From: Planotetraspora silvatica
GTDB taxonomy: Bacteria; Actinomycetota; Actinomycetes; Streptosporangiales; Streptosporangiaceae
DNA: 64,000 nt
Direction of reading: 5' to 3'
Assembly: GCF_016863315.1 (NCBI RefSeq)
Contig: NZ_BOOQ01000003.1
Coordinates: 372,001 to 436,000 of the forward strand
The position numbers were made by a program, and so were the translations under genes. The number at the start of each line of letters is the position of its first letter. The stretch's first letter is position 1. The notes beneath the pieces are model-generated. The model was not told the DNA's origin and made no database searches. It saw only the letters and a program-made list of their open reading frames with translations. Below, piece after piece: positions 52,386-62,396 of this stretch.

Positions 52386-52434
52386 TTGACCTGCCGCACG
52401 CGGAGTCCGATATTTAGTCCACAACGTAGACTAA
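52386..52434 (+). promoter_or_regulatory. xylA promoter and operator
   Basis: -35 TTGACC (52386-52391), 17-base spacer, -10 GATATT (52409-52414). Operator TTAGTC-N9-GACTAA (52414-52434) directly downstream of the -10, covering the start site, fitting repression by the divergent ROK protein. Confidence 0.75.
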
Positions 52435-52448
52435 TTCAGGAGGCGAAC

Positions 52449-53594
52449 ATGTACACCCCCACTCCCGAGGACAAGTTCACATTCGGGCTGTGGACAGTGG
52501 GCTGGCAGGCGCGCGACCCCTTCGGCGACGCGACCAGGGCGCCGCTGGACCCGGTCGAGAGCGTTCACCGGCTTGCTGAGCTGGGCGCCTACGGCGTGAC
52601 GTTCCACGACGACGACCTGCTCGCGGTCGAGCCGGACCGGGCCAAGGCCATCGAGAGCTTCAAGAAGGCTCTCGCGGAGACCGGGCTCAAGGTGCCGATG
52701 GCGACCACGAACCTGTTCACCCACCCGGTGTTCAAGGACGGCGGCTTCACGAGCAACGACCGCGACGTACGCCGTTACGCGCTGCGTAAGGTCATGCGCA
52801 ACGTCGACCTCGCCGCCGAGTTGGGTGCCACGACCTACGTGTGCTGGGGTGGCCGCGAGGGTGCGGAGTCGGACGCCGCCAAGGACGTCAGGGCCGCCCT
52901 GGACAGGTACAAGGAGAGCCTCGACATCCTGTGCCAGTACGTGATCGACAAGGGCTATGACATCCGCTTCGCGCTCGAGCCCAAGCCGAACGAGCCGCGG
53001 GGCGACATCCTGCTCCCGACCATCGGGCACGCCCTCGGCCTCATCAGCATGCTCGAGCACCCCGAGATGGTGGGCCTCAACCCCGAGGTCGGGCACGAGC
53101 AGATGGCAGGCCTCAACTACGCGCACGGCATCGCCCAGGCGCTGTGGCAGGGCAAGCTCTTCCACCTCGACCTCAACGGCCAGCACGGCCCGAGGTACGA
53201 CCAGGACCTGATCTTCGGGCACGGCGACGTGAAGAACGCGTTCTTCCTCGTCGACCTCCTGGAGAACGGCGGCTACGAGGGCCCCAGGCACTTCGACTAC
53301 AAGCCGCTGCGCACCGACGACGCCGCCGACGTCTGGGTCTCGGCCGCCGCCAACATGCGGACGTACCTCATCCTGAAGGAGAAGTCGAAGGCCTTCCGTG
53401 CGGACCCCGAGGTCCAGGAGGCGCTCGCCGCCAGCCGGGTGACCGAGATCGCCGTGCCGACGATGGCCGAGGGCGAGACGGTGGCCGACCTGTTCAACGA
53501 CGACTTCGACCTCGACGCGGCGGCCGAGCGCGGCTTCCACTTCACCCACCTGAACCAGCTCGCCCTGGAGCACCTGTTCGGCGTGCGCGGATGA
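52449..53594 (+). CDS. xylA: Xylose isomerase
   Basis: 381 residues, class I-like actinobacterial xylose isomerase (D-xylose to D-xylulose). [19 protein letters not shown], catalytic His in [72 protein letters not shown]: metal ligands Glu, Glu, His, Asp are all recognisable. AGGAGG before the ATG. First gene of the operon with xylB. Confidence 0.97.
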   Translation: MYTPTPEDKFTFGLWTVGWQARDPFGDATRAPLDPVESVHRLAELGAYGVTFHDDDLLAVEPDRAKAIESFKKALAETGLKVPMATTNLFTHPVFKDGGFTSNDRDVRRYALRKVMRNVDLAAELGATTYVCWGGREGAESDAAKDVRAALDRYKESLDILCQYVIDKGYDIRFALEPKPNEPRGDILLPTIGHALGLISMLEHPEMVGLNPEVGHEQMAGLNYAHGIAQALWQGKLFHLDLNGQHGPRYDQDLIFGHGDVKNAFFLVDLLENGGYEGPRHFDYKPLRTDDAADVWVSAAANMRTYLILKEKSKAFRADPEVQEALAASRVTEIAVPTMAEGETVADLFNDDFDLDAAAERGFHFTHLNQLALEHLFGVRG

Positions 53595-53664
53595 GGCGTC
53601 CGCTCGTGGGACGTGCACCCGCACGGACGACGTGCGCGTGGACGATCGGGGCTGGAGGACGATC

Positions 53665-55029
53665 GTGAGCCTCGTGGCGGGGGTCGACTCCTCGACCCAG
53701 AGCTGCAAGGTGGTGATCCGCGACGCGGAGACGGGCGCGCTCGTGCGTGAAGGGCGCGCCACGCATCCGGACGGGACCGAGGTCCATCCCGACGCCTGGT
53801 GGGCGGCGCTGCGGACGGCGATCGATCAGGCCGGAGGCCTCGACGACGTCGAGGCCCTCAGCGTGGCCGCCCAGCAGCACGGCATGGTGTGCCTCGACGA
53901 GGACGGCGAGGTCGTGCGGCCCGCGCTCCTGTGGAACGACACCCGTTCCGCCCGGGCCGCGTCCGATCTGGTGACCGAGTTCGGCGGCCCGGACAAGTGG
54001 GCCGCCGCCGTCGGCAGCGTTCCCGTCGCGTCGTTCACCGTGACCAAGCTCCGGTGGCTGGCCGAGCAGGAGCCCGCGCAGGCGGGCCGTACGAGCTCGG
54101 TCTGCCTTCCGCACGACTGGCTCACGTGGAAGCTCGCCGGGCGTCCCGCCGAGATCACCACCGACAGGGGAGACGCCTCCGGCACCGGTTACTGGTCGCC
54201 CGCGACCGGGTCCTACCGGACCGATCTCCTCCAGATGGCGATGGGAGCCACCCCGGCACTGCCCCGCGTGCTCGGTCCGGCGGAGCAGGCCGGTGTCGCC
54301 GGCGCCGTACGGCTCGCGCCGGGCACGGGCGACAACATGGCCGCCGCGCTCGGGGTCGGCATCGGGCCCGGCGACGTCGTCGTCTCGATCGGCACATCGG
54401 GTACGGCGTTCGCCGTCGCGGAGTCGCCGTCGGCCGATCCCTCGGGAGCGGTCGCCGGGTTCGCCGACGCGACCGGACGGTTCTTGCCGCTGGTCGCGAC
54501 GCTGAACGCGGCCCGGGTGCTGCAGGCGGCCGCCCGCATGCTCGGGGTCACCCAGGAACAGCTGAGCGACCTGGCCCTGCAGGCTCCGCCCGGTGCCGAC
54601 GGCCTGGTGCTCGTGCCGTACCTGGAAGGGGAGCGCACGCCGAACCGGCCGGACGCGACGGGTTCGCTGCACGGGCTGAGGCTGGCCACGGCGACCCCCG
54701 AGCACCTGGCCCGCGCGGCCGTCGAGGGCATGCTCTGCGGCCTCGCCGACGCGCTCGACGCGCTCGGGCTCACGGCGAACAGGGTGCTGCTCATCGGCGG
54801 CGGAGCCCGGTCCGAGGCGGTCAGGCGCATCGCTCCCACCGTGTTCGGCGCGCCCGTGCTGGTGCCGAGCCCGGGTGAGTACGTCGCGGACGGGGCGGCC
54901 CGCCAGGCGGCGTGGCTGGTGTCGGGTGCTCCCGAACCTCCTCGCTGGGAGGCGGCGGACACCGAGCTCTACGAGGCCGATGTCACGAAGGGGCTCCGCG
55001 ACCGGTACCGGGAAGCGAGCGACCTCTAG
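53665..55029 (+). CDS. xylB: Xylulokinase
   Basis: 454 residues, FGGY carbohydrate kinase phosphorylating D-xylulose. [20 protein letters not shown] (first phosphate-binding loop), [22 protein letters not shown], catalytic Asp in [43 protein letters not shown] 53665 follows GGAGGA; 70 bp after xylA. Confidence 0.95.
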   Translation: MSLVAGVDSSTQSCKVVIRDAETGALVREGRATHPDGTEVHPDAWWAALRTAIDQAGGLDDVEALSVAAQQHGMVCLDEDGEVVRPALLWNDTRSARAASDLVTEFGGPDKWAAAVGSVPVASFTVTKLRWLAEQEPAQAGRTSSVCLPHDWLTWKLAGRPAEITTDRGDASGTGYWSPATGSYRTDLLQMAMGATPALPRVLGPAEQAGVAGAVRLAPGTGDNMAAALGVGIGPGDVVVSIGTSGTAFAVAESPSADPSGAVAGFADATGRFLPLVATLNAARVLQAAARMLGVTQEQLSDLALQAPPGADGLVLVPYLEGERTPNRPDATGSLHGLRLATATPEHLARAAVEGMLCGLADALDALGLTANRVLLIGGGARSEAVRRIAPTVFGAPVLVPSPGEYVADGAARQAAWLVSGAPEPPRWEAADTELYEADVTKGLRDRYREASDL

Positions 55030-55169
55030 AGCGGCCCCGGCCTGCCCCGGCGTGCGTCGCCGGAGGCAAGCGGAAACACCTACCCTGAGGCGACCCTGAG
55101 GGTGTGTCCGGGACATCTTGGGCGTTTACCCGGATGCCCGGACGCACCCACTCGGGGGATCCTCGAGAC

Positions 55170-55910
55170 ATGGTCAAGAGGCTCTATCCCGTGCTCGCCT
55201 GTGGCGGCATCCTGTTCGCGGTGATATACGTGGTCACGGCTCAGGTGGCCGGAGACTCCGCCCTCGACCCGGTCACGATGACGATCAGCGAGTACGCCTC
55301 GCTGGACCGCGGCGTCGGGATCGAGGTGGCCATGGCGGTCCTCGGGCTCTCGTCGCTGGCGCTGCTGGCCGGAATGCGCGCCGTGCGCGCCCCCGTCGAC
55401 GGCTGGCCGCGCGTCTTGATGATCGTCTGGAGTGCGTCGCTCGTGGTGGCGGCGTTCGTGCCGACGGCCGCGGGGGCGGAGCACGGCTGGGCGACCGCCG
55501 TGCACCTCGTCCTGTCCGCGGCCGCCTTCGTGAGCCTTCCGGCCGCGGCGACGCTCCTGGTCGGGCGATTGGCGCAGGACGAGCGATGGAGCCCGGCGGC
55601 GCGGCCGGTGGAGTGGCTCGCGCTCGCCGGCGGGCTGGGCCTCGCGGCCATCACCTACGTGGCGCTGCCAGGACACGGCGTGATGGTCGGCCTGGTCGAA
55701 CGGCTTCTCCTCGGCACCGAGGTGGCGGTTCTCCTGGTGCTCGCCGTACGGCTGCTGCGGCTCACGTGGGCGGGGACGCTGCGGGGGGTGGCCGATGTGC
55801 GGCGGCGCCGGTTCGTGACCGTCGGGGAGCGGGCCGGTGCGCGGCCGCTGGACCCGGCGGGCGCTTCGGGGGCCCTGACGTCCGCGGGACCCCCGAAGCT
55901 CGCTGCGTGA
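55170..55910 (+). CDS. DUF998 membrane protein
   Basis: 246 residues, six probable membrane helices. PVLACGGILFAVIYVVTAQV, TISEYASLDRGVGIEVAMAV, HLVLSAAAFVSLPAAATLL are typical of the DUF998/frpB-like family. ATG 55170 chosen; frame runs on to 55104. Function unknown. Two bases separate it from the convergent conservon GTPase. Confidence 0.85.
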   Translation: MVKRLYPVLACGGILFAVIYVVTAQVAGDSALDPVTMTISEYASLDRGVGIEVAMAVLGLSSLALLAGMRAVRAPVDGWPRVLMIVWSASLVVAAFVPTAAGAEHGWATAVHLVLSAAAFVSLPAAATLLVGRLAQDERWSPAARPVEWLALAGGLGLAAITYVALPGHGVMVGLVERLLLGTEVAVLLVLAVRLLRLTWAGTLRGVADVRRRRFVTVGERAGARPLDPAGASGALTSAGPPKLAA

Positions 55911-55912
55911 TC

Positions 55913-56488
55913 TCAGCGCTGGGCGGCCGTCAGGGTCTTCAAGGCGTGCTCGACCAGAGTGACGAGAACCACCTTGGCCGACGCCCGCCTGCGGACGTCG
56001 CAGAGCAGCACCGGGACCTCGGGATCGAGGTCGAGGGCGACCCGCACGTCGTCGGGCTCGTGGCGCTCCGCGCCGTCGAAGCAGTTCACGGCGACGATGA
56101 ACGGCGTGCCACGCTGCTCGAAGTAGTCGATGGACGGGAAGCAGTCCGTCAGGCGACGGGTGTCGGCCAGCACGACCGCTCCCAGGGCGCCGTAGGACAA
56201 CTCATCCCACATGAACCAGAAGCGCTCCTGCCCGGGGGTGCCGAACAGGTAGACCACGAGGCCTTCCCGGATGGTGATCCGGCCGAAGTCCATCGCCACG
56301 GTGGTGGTGGTCTTCCCCTCCACCCCGTCGATGTCGTCCACACCGACGCTGCGGTCGGACAGGACTTCCTCGGTGCGCAGGGGACGAATCTCGCTGATGG
56401 CGCCGACCAGCGTGGTCTTGCCGACGCCGAAGCCGCCGGCGACGAGGATCTTCAGAGCGACCGGCTCGTCAGAGGGCGCGAAGGCCAT
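55913..56488 (-). CDS. cvnD: Conservon GTPase (CvnD)
   Basis: 191-residue Ras-like small GTPase of the conservon. P-loop VAGGFGVGKTTLVG, switch II VYLFGTPGQERFWFMW, base-recognition VAVNCFDGAE (NKxD changed to NCFD). Overlaps the DUF742 gene by 20 bp. In conservons this protein acts with the three upstream partners in membrane-associated signalling, studied in Streptomyces. Confidence 0.92.
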   Translation of the reverse strand: MAFAPSDEPVALKILVAGGFGVGKTTLVGAISEIRPLRTEEVLSDRSVGVDDIDGVEGKTTTTVAMDFGRITIREGLVVYLFGTPGQERFWFMWDELSYGALGAVVLADTRRLTDCFPSIDYFEQRGTPFIVAVNCFDGAERHEPDDVRVALDLDPEVPVLLCDVRRRASAKVVLVTLVEHALKTLTAAQR

Positions 56489-56837
56489 TGATCACTTCCT
56501 TGAGAATGCGCTCGCTGGGCTGCGGCGCGACCGTGACCGGAGGCCGTACGACGATCAGCCCTTGGTCGTGCAAATCCCCGATCAGGACACGGACCACGCC
56601 AAGTGGCAGGTCGACGTCGGATGCGATGTCCGCGACCGACGCCCCCGAGCGCGCGATCTCCAAAATCCGCCGCTGCTCGGGACCGATGGTCGTGTCACCG
56701 GGCGGGGGCGTTCCGGTCGACCTCACCATGGCGATGAGGTCGAGGTTGTCACCGGAGGACCGTGCTCGGCCCCCGGTCAGGGCGAAAGGCCGGACGACTG
56801 GTCCGGCCTCCTCGTCCATCCAGTGCGGCCCCGTCAT
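56469..56837 (-). CDS. cvnC: Conservon DUF742 protein (CvnC)
   Basis: 122 residues with DUF742: VVRPFALTGGRARSSG, LGVVRVLIGDLHDQGLIVV, PSERILKEVINGLRAL. Winged-helix-like. Start at 56837 (MTGPHWMDEE); frame extends further but lacks homology. 13 bp after the roadblock gene. Confidence 0.92.
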   Translation of the reverse strand: MTGPHWMDEEAGPVVRPFALTGGRARSSGDNLDLIAMVRSTGTPPPGDTTIGPEQRRILEIARSGASVADIASDVDLPLGVVRVLIGDLHDQGLIVVRPPVTVAPQPSERILKEVINGLRAL

Positions 56838-56850
56838 ACGGCGCCCCGCT

Positions 56851-57258
56851 TCATGACGGGGACCGCCGCGGGCTCGTGGAGATGTGCTGGCCGACACGCT
56901 TGACGAGCATGGCCATCTCGTAGGCGATGTGGCCCACATCCGCATCGGACGCCGCGAGCACGGCAAGGCAGGTGCCCTGCCCGGCGGCCGTCACGAACAG
57001 GAACGCCGATTCCATCTCGACGATGGTCTGACGCACCTCGCCGCCGCCGAAGTGACGACCCGCGCCGCGTGCCAGGCTCTGGAAGCCGGCGGCGACGGCG
57101 GACAGATGTTCCGCGTCCTCCCGGCTGAGCCCCTGGGACGCTCCGACGACGAGGCCGTCCGTGGAGAGGATCACCGCCTGGCGGACGGCGGCGACCCTGC
57201 TGATGAGATCGTCGAGCAGCCAGTTGAGCTCGCCGGTCGACGTCGCTTTGCCGGTCAT
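56851..57258 (-). CDS. cvnB: Conservon roadblock/LC7 protein (CvnB)
   Basis: 135 residues. ELNWLLDDLISRVAAVRQAV, ILSTDGLVVGASQGLS, EHLSAVAAGFQSLARGAGRH: roadblock/LC7 fold, a likely GTPase-activating or scaffold partner. Overlaps the kinase gene by four bases (ATGA). Confidence 0.93.
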   Translation of the reverse strand: MTGKATSTGELNWLLDDLISRVAAVRQAVILSTDGLVVGASQGLSREDAEHLSAVAAGFQSLARGAGRHFGGGEVRQTIVEMESAFLFVTAAGQGTCLAVLAASDADVGHIAYEMAMLVKRVGQHISTSPRRSPS

Positions 57259-59915
57259 TCGTCACCCTTCTCGCCATGCGTATTGTTTGCGAAGCTTCCG
57301 TACTCGTTGCCTTCCGGCTGCTCGGAGTCCTCGCGGCCACGCCGTGCGCCCGCCTGGAAGGCGGAGAACATGGCCCTGGCCTCTTCCGGCGATCGCTCTT
57401 CGGGGTCCGGCGTAGGAGCTCCCAGCGGCTGCGACCCGTCGCGGAGCTGAGGAACGATATTGGCCTGCCGCACGCGCCGGGGCAATCCCGCGTGCGTGCC
57501 GTTCGCGCTGGAGGCGCCCGCCGCCGGCGGCCTGGCGAAGTCCGCGTGGGGCGCGCCTTCGTGAGCCGCGCGGCCGCGCGTCGTGCGTTCGCGGACGGGA
57601 AGCCCGTTGGCGGTGGATCCGTTCGAGGAACTCGCGCCGGGTCCGCCCCCCGAGAGGTCCGCGAACGCGCCCACCCGCTTCTCGTCGAGGCCCGGAGCGA
57701 GGGGGGAGTCCTGTGGCACCGCCCGCAGACCGGGCACCGGCTCGCTCTCGGGCAGGTCGTCGCGCGCGGCGGAGGGGACGGCCTCGGTCCGCAGCGCGGC
57801 GGGTGTGAAGAACGGGGAGGTGTCCGGGCCGGACTGGTCGGCCGCCTGGGAGGTCGCGGTCTCCGGAACCGCGACCGGGGAGATCCCGACCGGGGAGAAC
57901 GCGGGCTCGGGGGTGGCCTCCCGCTCGGTCACCTCCGCGGTGACCGGCGCCGTGATGGCCCGCCTGGCACCGGGTCCCACGCCCGTCGCATGGGCCACGG
58001 AGCCGGTGATCGCCGCCGGGGATCCGTCGTCGGCCACCAGGGCCCGCGGCATGAGCACGATCGCGGTCGTGCCGCCGTAGGGCGAGCCGCGCAGCAACAC
58101 GCCGATGCCGTAACGGGCGGCGAGCTGGCCGACCACGAAGAGCCCGAGGCGGTCGCTGTCGGCCAGGTCGAACTCGGGCGGGTTCGCCAGCCGCTCGTTG
58201 ATGTCGGCGTACTCCTCGGGCGCCAGGCCCAGACCGCGGTCCTCGATCTCGATGACCAGCCCGTTGGCGACGACCTCGCCGCGCACCAGCACCTTGGTCT
58301 GCGGCGGGGAGAAGACCGTCGCGTTCTCGAGGAGCTCGGCCAGCAGGTGGACGACGTCCGCCACGACCGAGCCCGTCATGGAGGCGTTCGGCATCGTCGG
58401 CAGGGAGATGCGGGTGAAGTCCTCGACCTCGGAGATCGCCGCGCGGACCACGTCCATGACCGGCACCGGCTTGCGCCAGGAGCGGCCGGGCGCGGCGCCG
58501 GAGAGGATGATCAGGCCTTCCGCGTGCCGGCGCATGCGCGTGGTCAGGTGGTCGAGCCGGAAGAGGTCCTCCAGGCTCTCGGGGTCCGCCGACCGGCGCT
58601 GCATGGAGTCGAGGAGGGTCAACTGGCGGTGGAGCAGGCTCTGCTTGCGCCGGGCCAGGTTGAGGAACATCTGGCTGACGCCCCGCCGCAGGTTGGCCTG
58701 GCCGACGGCGGCCTCAACGGCTGTGCGCCGCACCGTGCCGAACGCGTTGGCGACGTCCACGACCTCGCTCGAGCCGGTCGCCTTGATCGGCGGCGCCGCC
58801 GCGTCGACGTCGACGTCCTCGCCGCGGCGGAGCCGGTCCACGACATCGGGGAGCCGTACGTCGGCGAGGTCGAGCGCGGCCCCGCGCAGGCCGGCGAGGT
58901 CGCCGACGAGGCGGCGGCCGAAGCGGACGGAGAAGACGATCGTGGCCAGGATCGCCAGCAGGCCGAGCCCGCCGGCGACCGCGATGCGGGTCACGATGGC
59001 ACCGGCCGCCGAGGTGGCCTCCGTCGTGAGCGCGTCGGACGCCTTGACACGTGCCGTGTCCAGCCGGGCGTCGAGGGAGTCGACGGTGGGCGCCCACTTG
59101 TCACGGTCGATGGCGTACAGGCTGCCGGTGGTCGCGGTCACGACGCCGTCCTCGAGCGTGGCGAACCGGTCGAAGATCTGGGAGTTCAGCACGTCCTCGT
59201 ACGGCTGGCGCATGCCGCCCTCGAGGATCGGCCGGTACTTCTGGTAGATGAACCGGCGGTCGGCGGCCCATTCCGTGAAGGCCTTGTGCTCGTCGCGGGT
59301 CAGCCTGCCGCCGCTCATGATCGTCCCGCGGACCAGGGCGTCCTCGCGGGCGATCATCTCGTAGGCGTTGCCCATCGCCTGCATGGCACTGGCCTGCTGG
59401 AAGATGGAGAGGTCGGGCACCGAGACGAGGCGGTCGTAGAGCCCGAACAACTCGTCCATGACCCCGTTGTAGGCGTTCATCGTCTCGAGCCGGTCGAACT
59501 TGCCGAGCGTGACGGACTCGCGGATCGACGTCAGGCGGTCGAGCGAGGCCAGCAGGGCGTCCAGCGGGGCCTTGAGGTCGCCGCCGAGGGCGCCCCCGTC
59601 CTCCTGCTCGTGCACGGACTTGGTGAAGGTGTCGACCGCGGCGCTGGTCTTGGCCTGCTGCGTGGTGACCGCGGACGAGCTCGTCTGGCCCGAGCTGAGC
59701 ATGCGGACGGTCAGCGCACGCTCGGCCTGGATGTGCAGGCCGAGGTCGGCGGAGGTCACGCCGATCGAGTCGTACAACGATTTGGCCTGGAGGAGGGCGA
59801 CGCCGTCGCCGACCGTGAGCTTAAGGACAAATCCCCACAAAGCGCTCAGCATGAGCAATGGGAGCAGTAGTAACAAGAAGATCTTGAACCGAATCGACCG
59901 GTTTCTGGAACCCAT
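57255..59915 (-). CDS. cvnA: Conservon sensor kinase (CvnA), NIT domain
   Basis: 886 residues. First membrane span FKIFLLLLLPLLMLSALWGF, extracellular NIT (nitrate/nitrite-sensing-like) domain (QAERALTVRMLSSGQ), second span RIAVAGGLGLLAILATIVFS, HAMP-like linker, HATPase_c with N box HLLAELLENATVFSPP and G boxes EIEDRGLGLAPEE and SDRLGLFVVGQLAARYG. No conventional phospho-acceptor His motif is seen. The last 250 residues are a disordered Pro/Ala/Ser tail. AGGAG before ATG 59915. First gene of the four-gene operon. Confidence 0.93.
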   Translation of the reverse strand: MGSRNRSIRFKIFLLLLLPLLMLSALWGFVLKLTVGDGVALLQAKSLYDSIGVTSADLGLHIQAERALTVRMLSSGQTSSSAVTTQQAKTSAAVDTFTKSVHEQEDGGALGGDLKAPLDALLASLDRLTSIRESVTLGKFDRLETMNAYNGVMDELFGLYDRLVSVPDLSIFQQASAMQAMGNAYEMIAREDALVRGTIMSGGRLTRDEHKAFTEWAADRRFIYQKYRPILEGGMRQPYEDVLNSQIFDRFATLEDGVVTATTGSLYAIDRDKWAPTVDSLDARLDTARVKASDALTTEATSAAGAIVTRIAVAGGLGLLAILATIVFSVRFGRRLVGDLAGLRGAALDLADVRLPDVVDRLRRGEDVDVDAAAPPIKATGSSEVVDVANAFGTVRRTAVEAAVGQANLRRGVSQMFLNLARRKQSLLHRQLTLLDSMQRRSADPESLEDLFRLDHLTTRMRRHAEGLIILSGAAPGRSWRKPVPVMDVVRAAISEVEDFTRISLPTMPNASMTGSVVADVVHLLAELLENATVFSPPQTKVLVRGEVVANGLVIEIEDRGLGLAPEEYADINERLANPPEFDLADSDRLGLFVVGQLAARYGIGVLLRGSPYGGTTAIVLMPRALVADDGSPAAITGSVAHATGVGPGARRAITAPVTAEVTEREATPEPAFSPVGISPVAVPETATSQAADQSGPDTSPFFTPAALRTEAVPSAARDDLPESEPVPGLRAVPQDSPLAPGLDEKRVGAFADLSGGGPGASSSNGSTANGLPVRERTTRGRAAHEGAPHADFARPPAAGASSANGTHAGLPRRVRQANIVPQLRDGSQPLGAPTPDPEERSPEEARAMFSAFQAGARRGREDSEQPEGNEYGSFANNTHGEKGDE

Positions 59916-60026
59916 GGCCACTCCTGCAGTGCGTGGAGGCTCGCGCCGCATTTATGGGGAAATGCACCTCCGGAAGATCGCATAGGAGACTAGCACCGAT
60001 ACAGTTCTGGCGCAGTGGAGGTCCTG

Positions 60027-60833
60027 ATGATTACAGTGCTTACTGGGGCCAGTGCGGGAATCGGTGCTGCTGTGGCGCTTGAACTCGCAAAGCGGGAGCA
60101 CCAACTAGTGCTCGTGGGGCGTACCCCCGCCAAGCTGGCAGCGGTGGCCGACCAAGTCGCCGCCGTCACCGGAACCGCGCCTGGCACGTTCCAGGCCGAC
60201 TTCGCGGTCCTGGACGACGTCCGGAGGCTGGCGGACGAGTTGCTCGCCCGGTACGAACGCATCGATGTCCTGGTCAACAACGCCGGAGTGATGACGACCC
60301 GGCGGGAACGGACGGCCGACGGGCACGAACTCATGATGCAGGTCAATCATCTGGCTCCGTTCCTCCTGACGAACCTGTTGTTCGACCTTCTGAAGGAGTC
60401 GTCCGCGCGGGTCGTCACGACCTCGTCGCGAGCGGCCCGGACGGGCCGCCTGGACCCTGCCGACCTGTCCAGAGATCGGCGCCGGTGGAGCGGATGGCTG
60501 CAGTACGGCGACACCAAACAGGCCAACGCCCTGTTCACCGTCGCCCTCGCCGACCGCGGACTGGCGGCCACCTGTCTGCATCCCGGCGTCCTCGACACGG
60601 GTTTCGCCGCGGGCACGTTCTTCATGAAGTTCCTGACGGTCGTGCCGGGAATGGCCGAGCCTCCGGAGGCGGGGGCGGACAGGATCGTCCACTTGGTCAC
60701 CCACCCCGACGGGGTCGACCACCCTGGCCGGTTCTTCGTCAAGAACGTCCCCGCGACCGTGCCCCGGACGATGACCGACCCCGAACTCGCCGAGGCCCTC
60801 TGGTCCGCCAGCCAGACCGCCTGCTCCCTGTGA
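60027..60833 (+). CDS. Short-chain dehydrogenase/reductase
   Basis: 268 residues, classical SDR fold: cofactor motif TGASAGIGAAVALELAK, NNAG in DVLVNNAGVMTTR, catalytic Ser in VVTTSSRAA and YxxxK in QYGDTKQANALFT. GGAGGT five bases before ATG 60027. Resembles retinol-dehydrogenase-like SDRs; substrate unknown. Confidence 0.92.
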   Translation: MITVLTGASAGIGAAVALELAKREHQLVLVGRTPAKLAAVADQVAAVTGTAPGTFQADFAVLDDVRRLADELLARYERIDVLVNNAGVMTTRRERTADGHELMMQVNHLAPFLLTNLLFDLLKESSARVVTTSSRAARTGRLDPADLSRDRRRWSGWLQYGDTKQANALFTVALADRGLAATCLHPGVLDTGFAAGTFFMKFLTVVPGMAEPPEAGADRIVHLVTHPDGVDHPGRFFVKNVPATVPRTMTDPELAEALWSASQTACSL

Positions 60834-60877
60834 CCCCAACCCCCCGCGGCGCCCCCGCGGCGCCCCGACCCTCCGGC

Positions 60878-61045
60878 GTGATCATGCACACCTTCGGAGA
60901 AAGCCCCTCCGACCTGCGCCATCACCGTTCGTGATCATGCACACATTCGGAAACGTGACGGCCGACCTGCGAAACCCCGGTTCGTGATCATGCGCGAATT
61001 CGTATGAATACGGCCTGAGCTGCAAGTATTCAGTTCGTGATCACG
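60878..61045 (+). repeat. 53-bp tandem repeat, 3.2 copies
   Basis: GTGATCA begins at 60878, 60931, 60984 and 61037, exactly 53 bp apart. The first two copies share GTGATCATGCACA and TTCGGA and CGACCTGCG; the later copies decay. The palindrome TGATCA is the most conserved part. Non-coding, between the SDR and acyltransferase genes. Confidence 0.8.
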
Positions 61046-61116
61046 TAGTGAGGTGGTCGATGAGGGTTACGGCAAAATTTGTTCGCCGTTACCTATCACG
61101 ACATACGCGCAGTCGA

Positions 61117-61130
61117 TAGGGTCCGGCACC
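61117..61130 (+). promoter_or_regulatory. Leaderless -10 box of the acyltransferase
   Basis: TAGGGT at 61117-61122 lies eight bases before GTG 61131. No ribosome-binding site is present. Confidence 0.45.
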
Positions 61131-62243
61131 GTGACCGCGTCTCCCGCCGCCTCTGTGAAGCCTGGCACGTCAGCTCGGGACCCCCTGCTGGACAACGCCA
61201 AGTACCTGGCCATCCTTCTCGTGGTCTGTGGCCACCTCATCGAGAATCTGCGGGATGTGAAGGGCGCACACGCCCTCTACTTCTACATCTATCTGTTTCA
61301 CATGCCGCTCTTCATTGTTATCAGCGGCTATTTGTCACGAAATTTCACGTTCTCTGCGGGCAAGGCGAGGAAGCTCATCAGCGGCCTCGCCGTGCCGTAC
61401 GTGATCTTCGAGGCGGCCTATTCGATGCCGCGTTTCTTTCTGTACGGCAAGCTGGAGATCAGCCTGCTCGATCCGTACTACCTGACGTGGTTCCTGATGT
61501 CGCTCTTCCTGTGGCGGCTTTCCACGCCGGTGTGGCAGCAGCTGCGGTGGCCGTTGGTGGTCGCGGTGGGCCTGTCGCTCCTGTCGGGGACGAGCGCGTT
61601 GCCTGACGAACTGTCCATGAACCGCACGCTCGCCCTGCTGCCCTTCTATGTCCTCGGCCTCATGCTGAAGCCGGAGCATTTCGACATCCTGCGGCAGCGG
61701 TGGGCGAGGCTCGCCGGAGCGGCCATCCTGCTCGTGGGGCTGGGCGTCGCCTTCGCCGTGCACATGAAGGTGCCGACCGAGTGGATTCGCTGGCGGCAGG
61801 CGAACTCCCAGATCGGCGTGGACGATCTGAGCGGCAGCCTGATCCGGCTCGCCTTGCTGCTGACTGGGGCGTTGTTGGTGGCGGCCTTCATCGCGATCAC
61901 GCCGAGGCGCCGCATGTGGTTCACCGGGCTGGGTGCCGCGACCATGTACGCGTACCTGTTGCACGGTTTCGTGGTCAAGGTGGTCGAACGGTTCTACGGC
62001 CGGCTCGACAATCCGCTCGGCGTCATGCTGGTGATCGTTTTCGGCGTGGTCCTGGCGACCGTGCTCTGTACGCCGCCTGTCCAGCGCCTCACCAGATGGG
62101 CGGTCGAACCGAACATGTCCTGGGCCTTCACCAAGCTCAGGCGCCCGGAGTCGCGTACCAAGGCCGGCTCGCCGCCACCTGGGGCGCCGGCTGCGGGCGA
62201 CAACGAAAGCGTGCACTCCCGCGAGCCTGCCGTACACGGCTGA
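61131..62243 (+). CDS. Acyltransferase-3-type membrane protein
   Basis: 370 residues with about nine to ten membrane helices, acyltransferase 3 (fucose 4-O-acetylase-like). RDPLLDNAKYLAILLVVCGH and FHMPLFIVISGYLSRNF are characteristic, the former with the catalytic-type His. C-terminal cytoplasmic tail is charged. Would transfer an acyl group to a surface sugar or polymer. GTG 61131 chosen from the -10 box; GTG 61053 possible. Confidence 0.87.
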   Translation: MTASPAASVKPGTSARDPLLDNAKYLAILLVVCGHLIENLRDVKGAHALYFYIYLFHMPLFIVISGYLSRNFTFSAGKARKLISGLAVPYVIFEAAYSMPRFFLYGKLEISLLDPYYLTWFLMSLFLWRLSTPVWQQLRWPLVVAVGLSLLSGTSALPDELSMNRTLALLPFYVLGLMLKPEHFDILRQRWARLAGAAILLVGLGVAFAVHMKVPTEWIRWRQANSQIGVDDLSGSLIRLALLLTGALLVAAFIAITPRRRMWFTGLGAATMYAYLLHGFVVKVVERFYGRLDNPLGVMLVIVFGVVLATVLCTPPVQRLTRWAVEPNMSWAFTKLRRPESRTKAGSPPPGAPAAGDNESVHSREPAVHG

Positions 62244-62396
62244 GACCTTCTATATGCGCGCGACGCGGTTCACCTGGGCAAATGCGAATCGCCTAAAAGT
62301 CGTACGGCAGGCACGCCGTTACATCTCCTACGAATACTGACGTATCGGTTTCTGGCGAGTAGCCTGCGTATTCGCAGTGAATGCGAAGACGACGGG

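Noticed and set aside
57276-59870. 864-codon open frame antisense to the conservon kinase
   Set aside because: High-GC shadow frame: no family motifs, Arg/Gly/Val-biased, and the opposite strand carries a complete kinase.
60878-61045. CRISPR array suspicion for the 53-bp repeats
   Set aside because: Whole units repeat and decay, there are no unique spacers and no cas genes.
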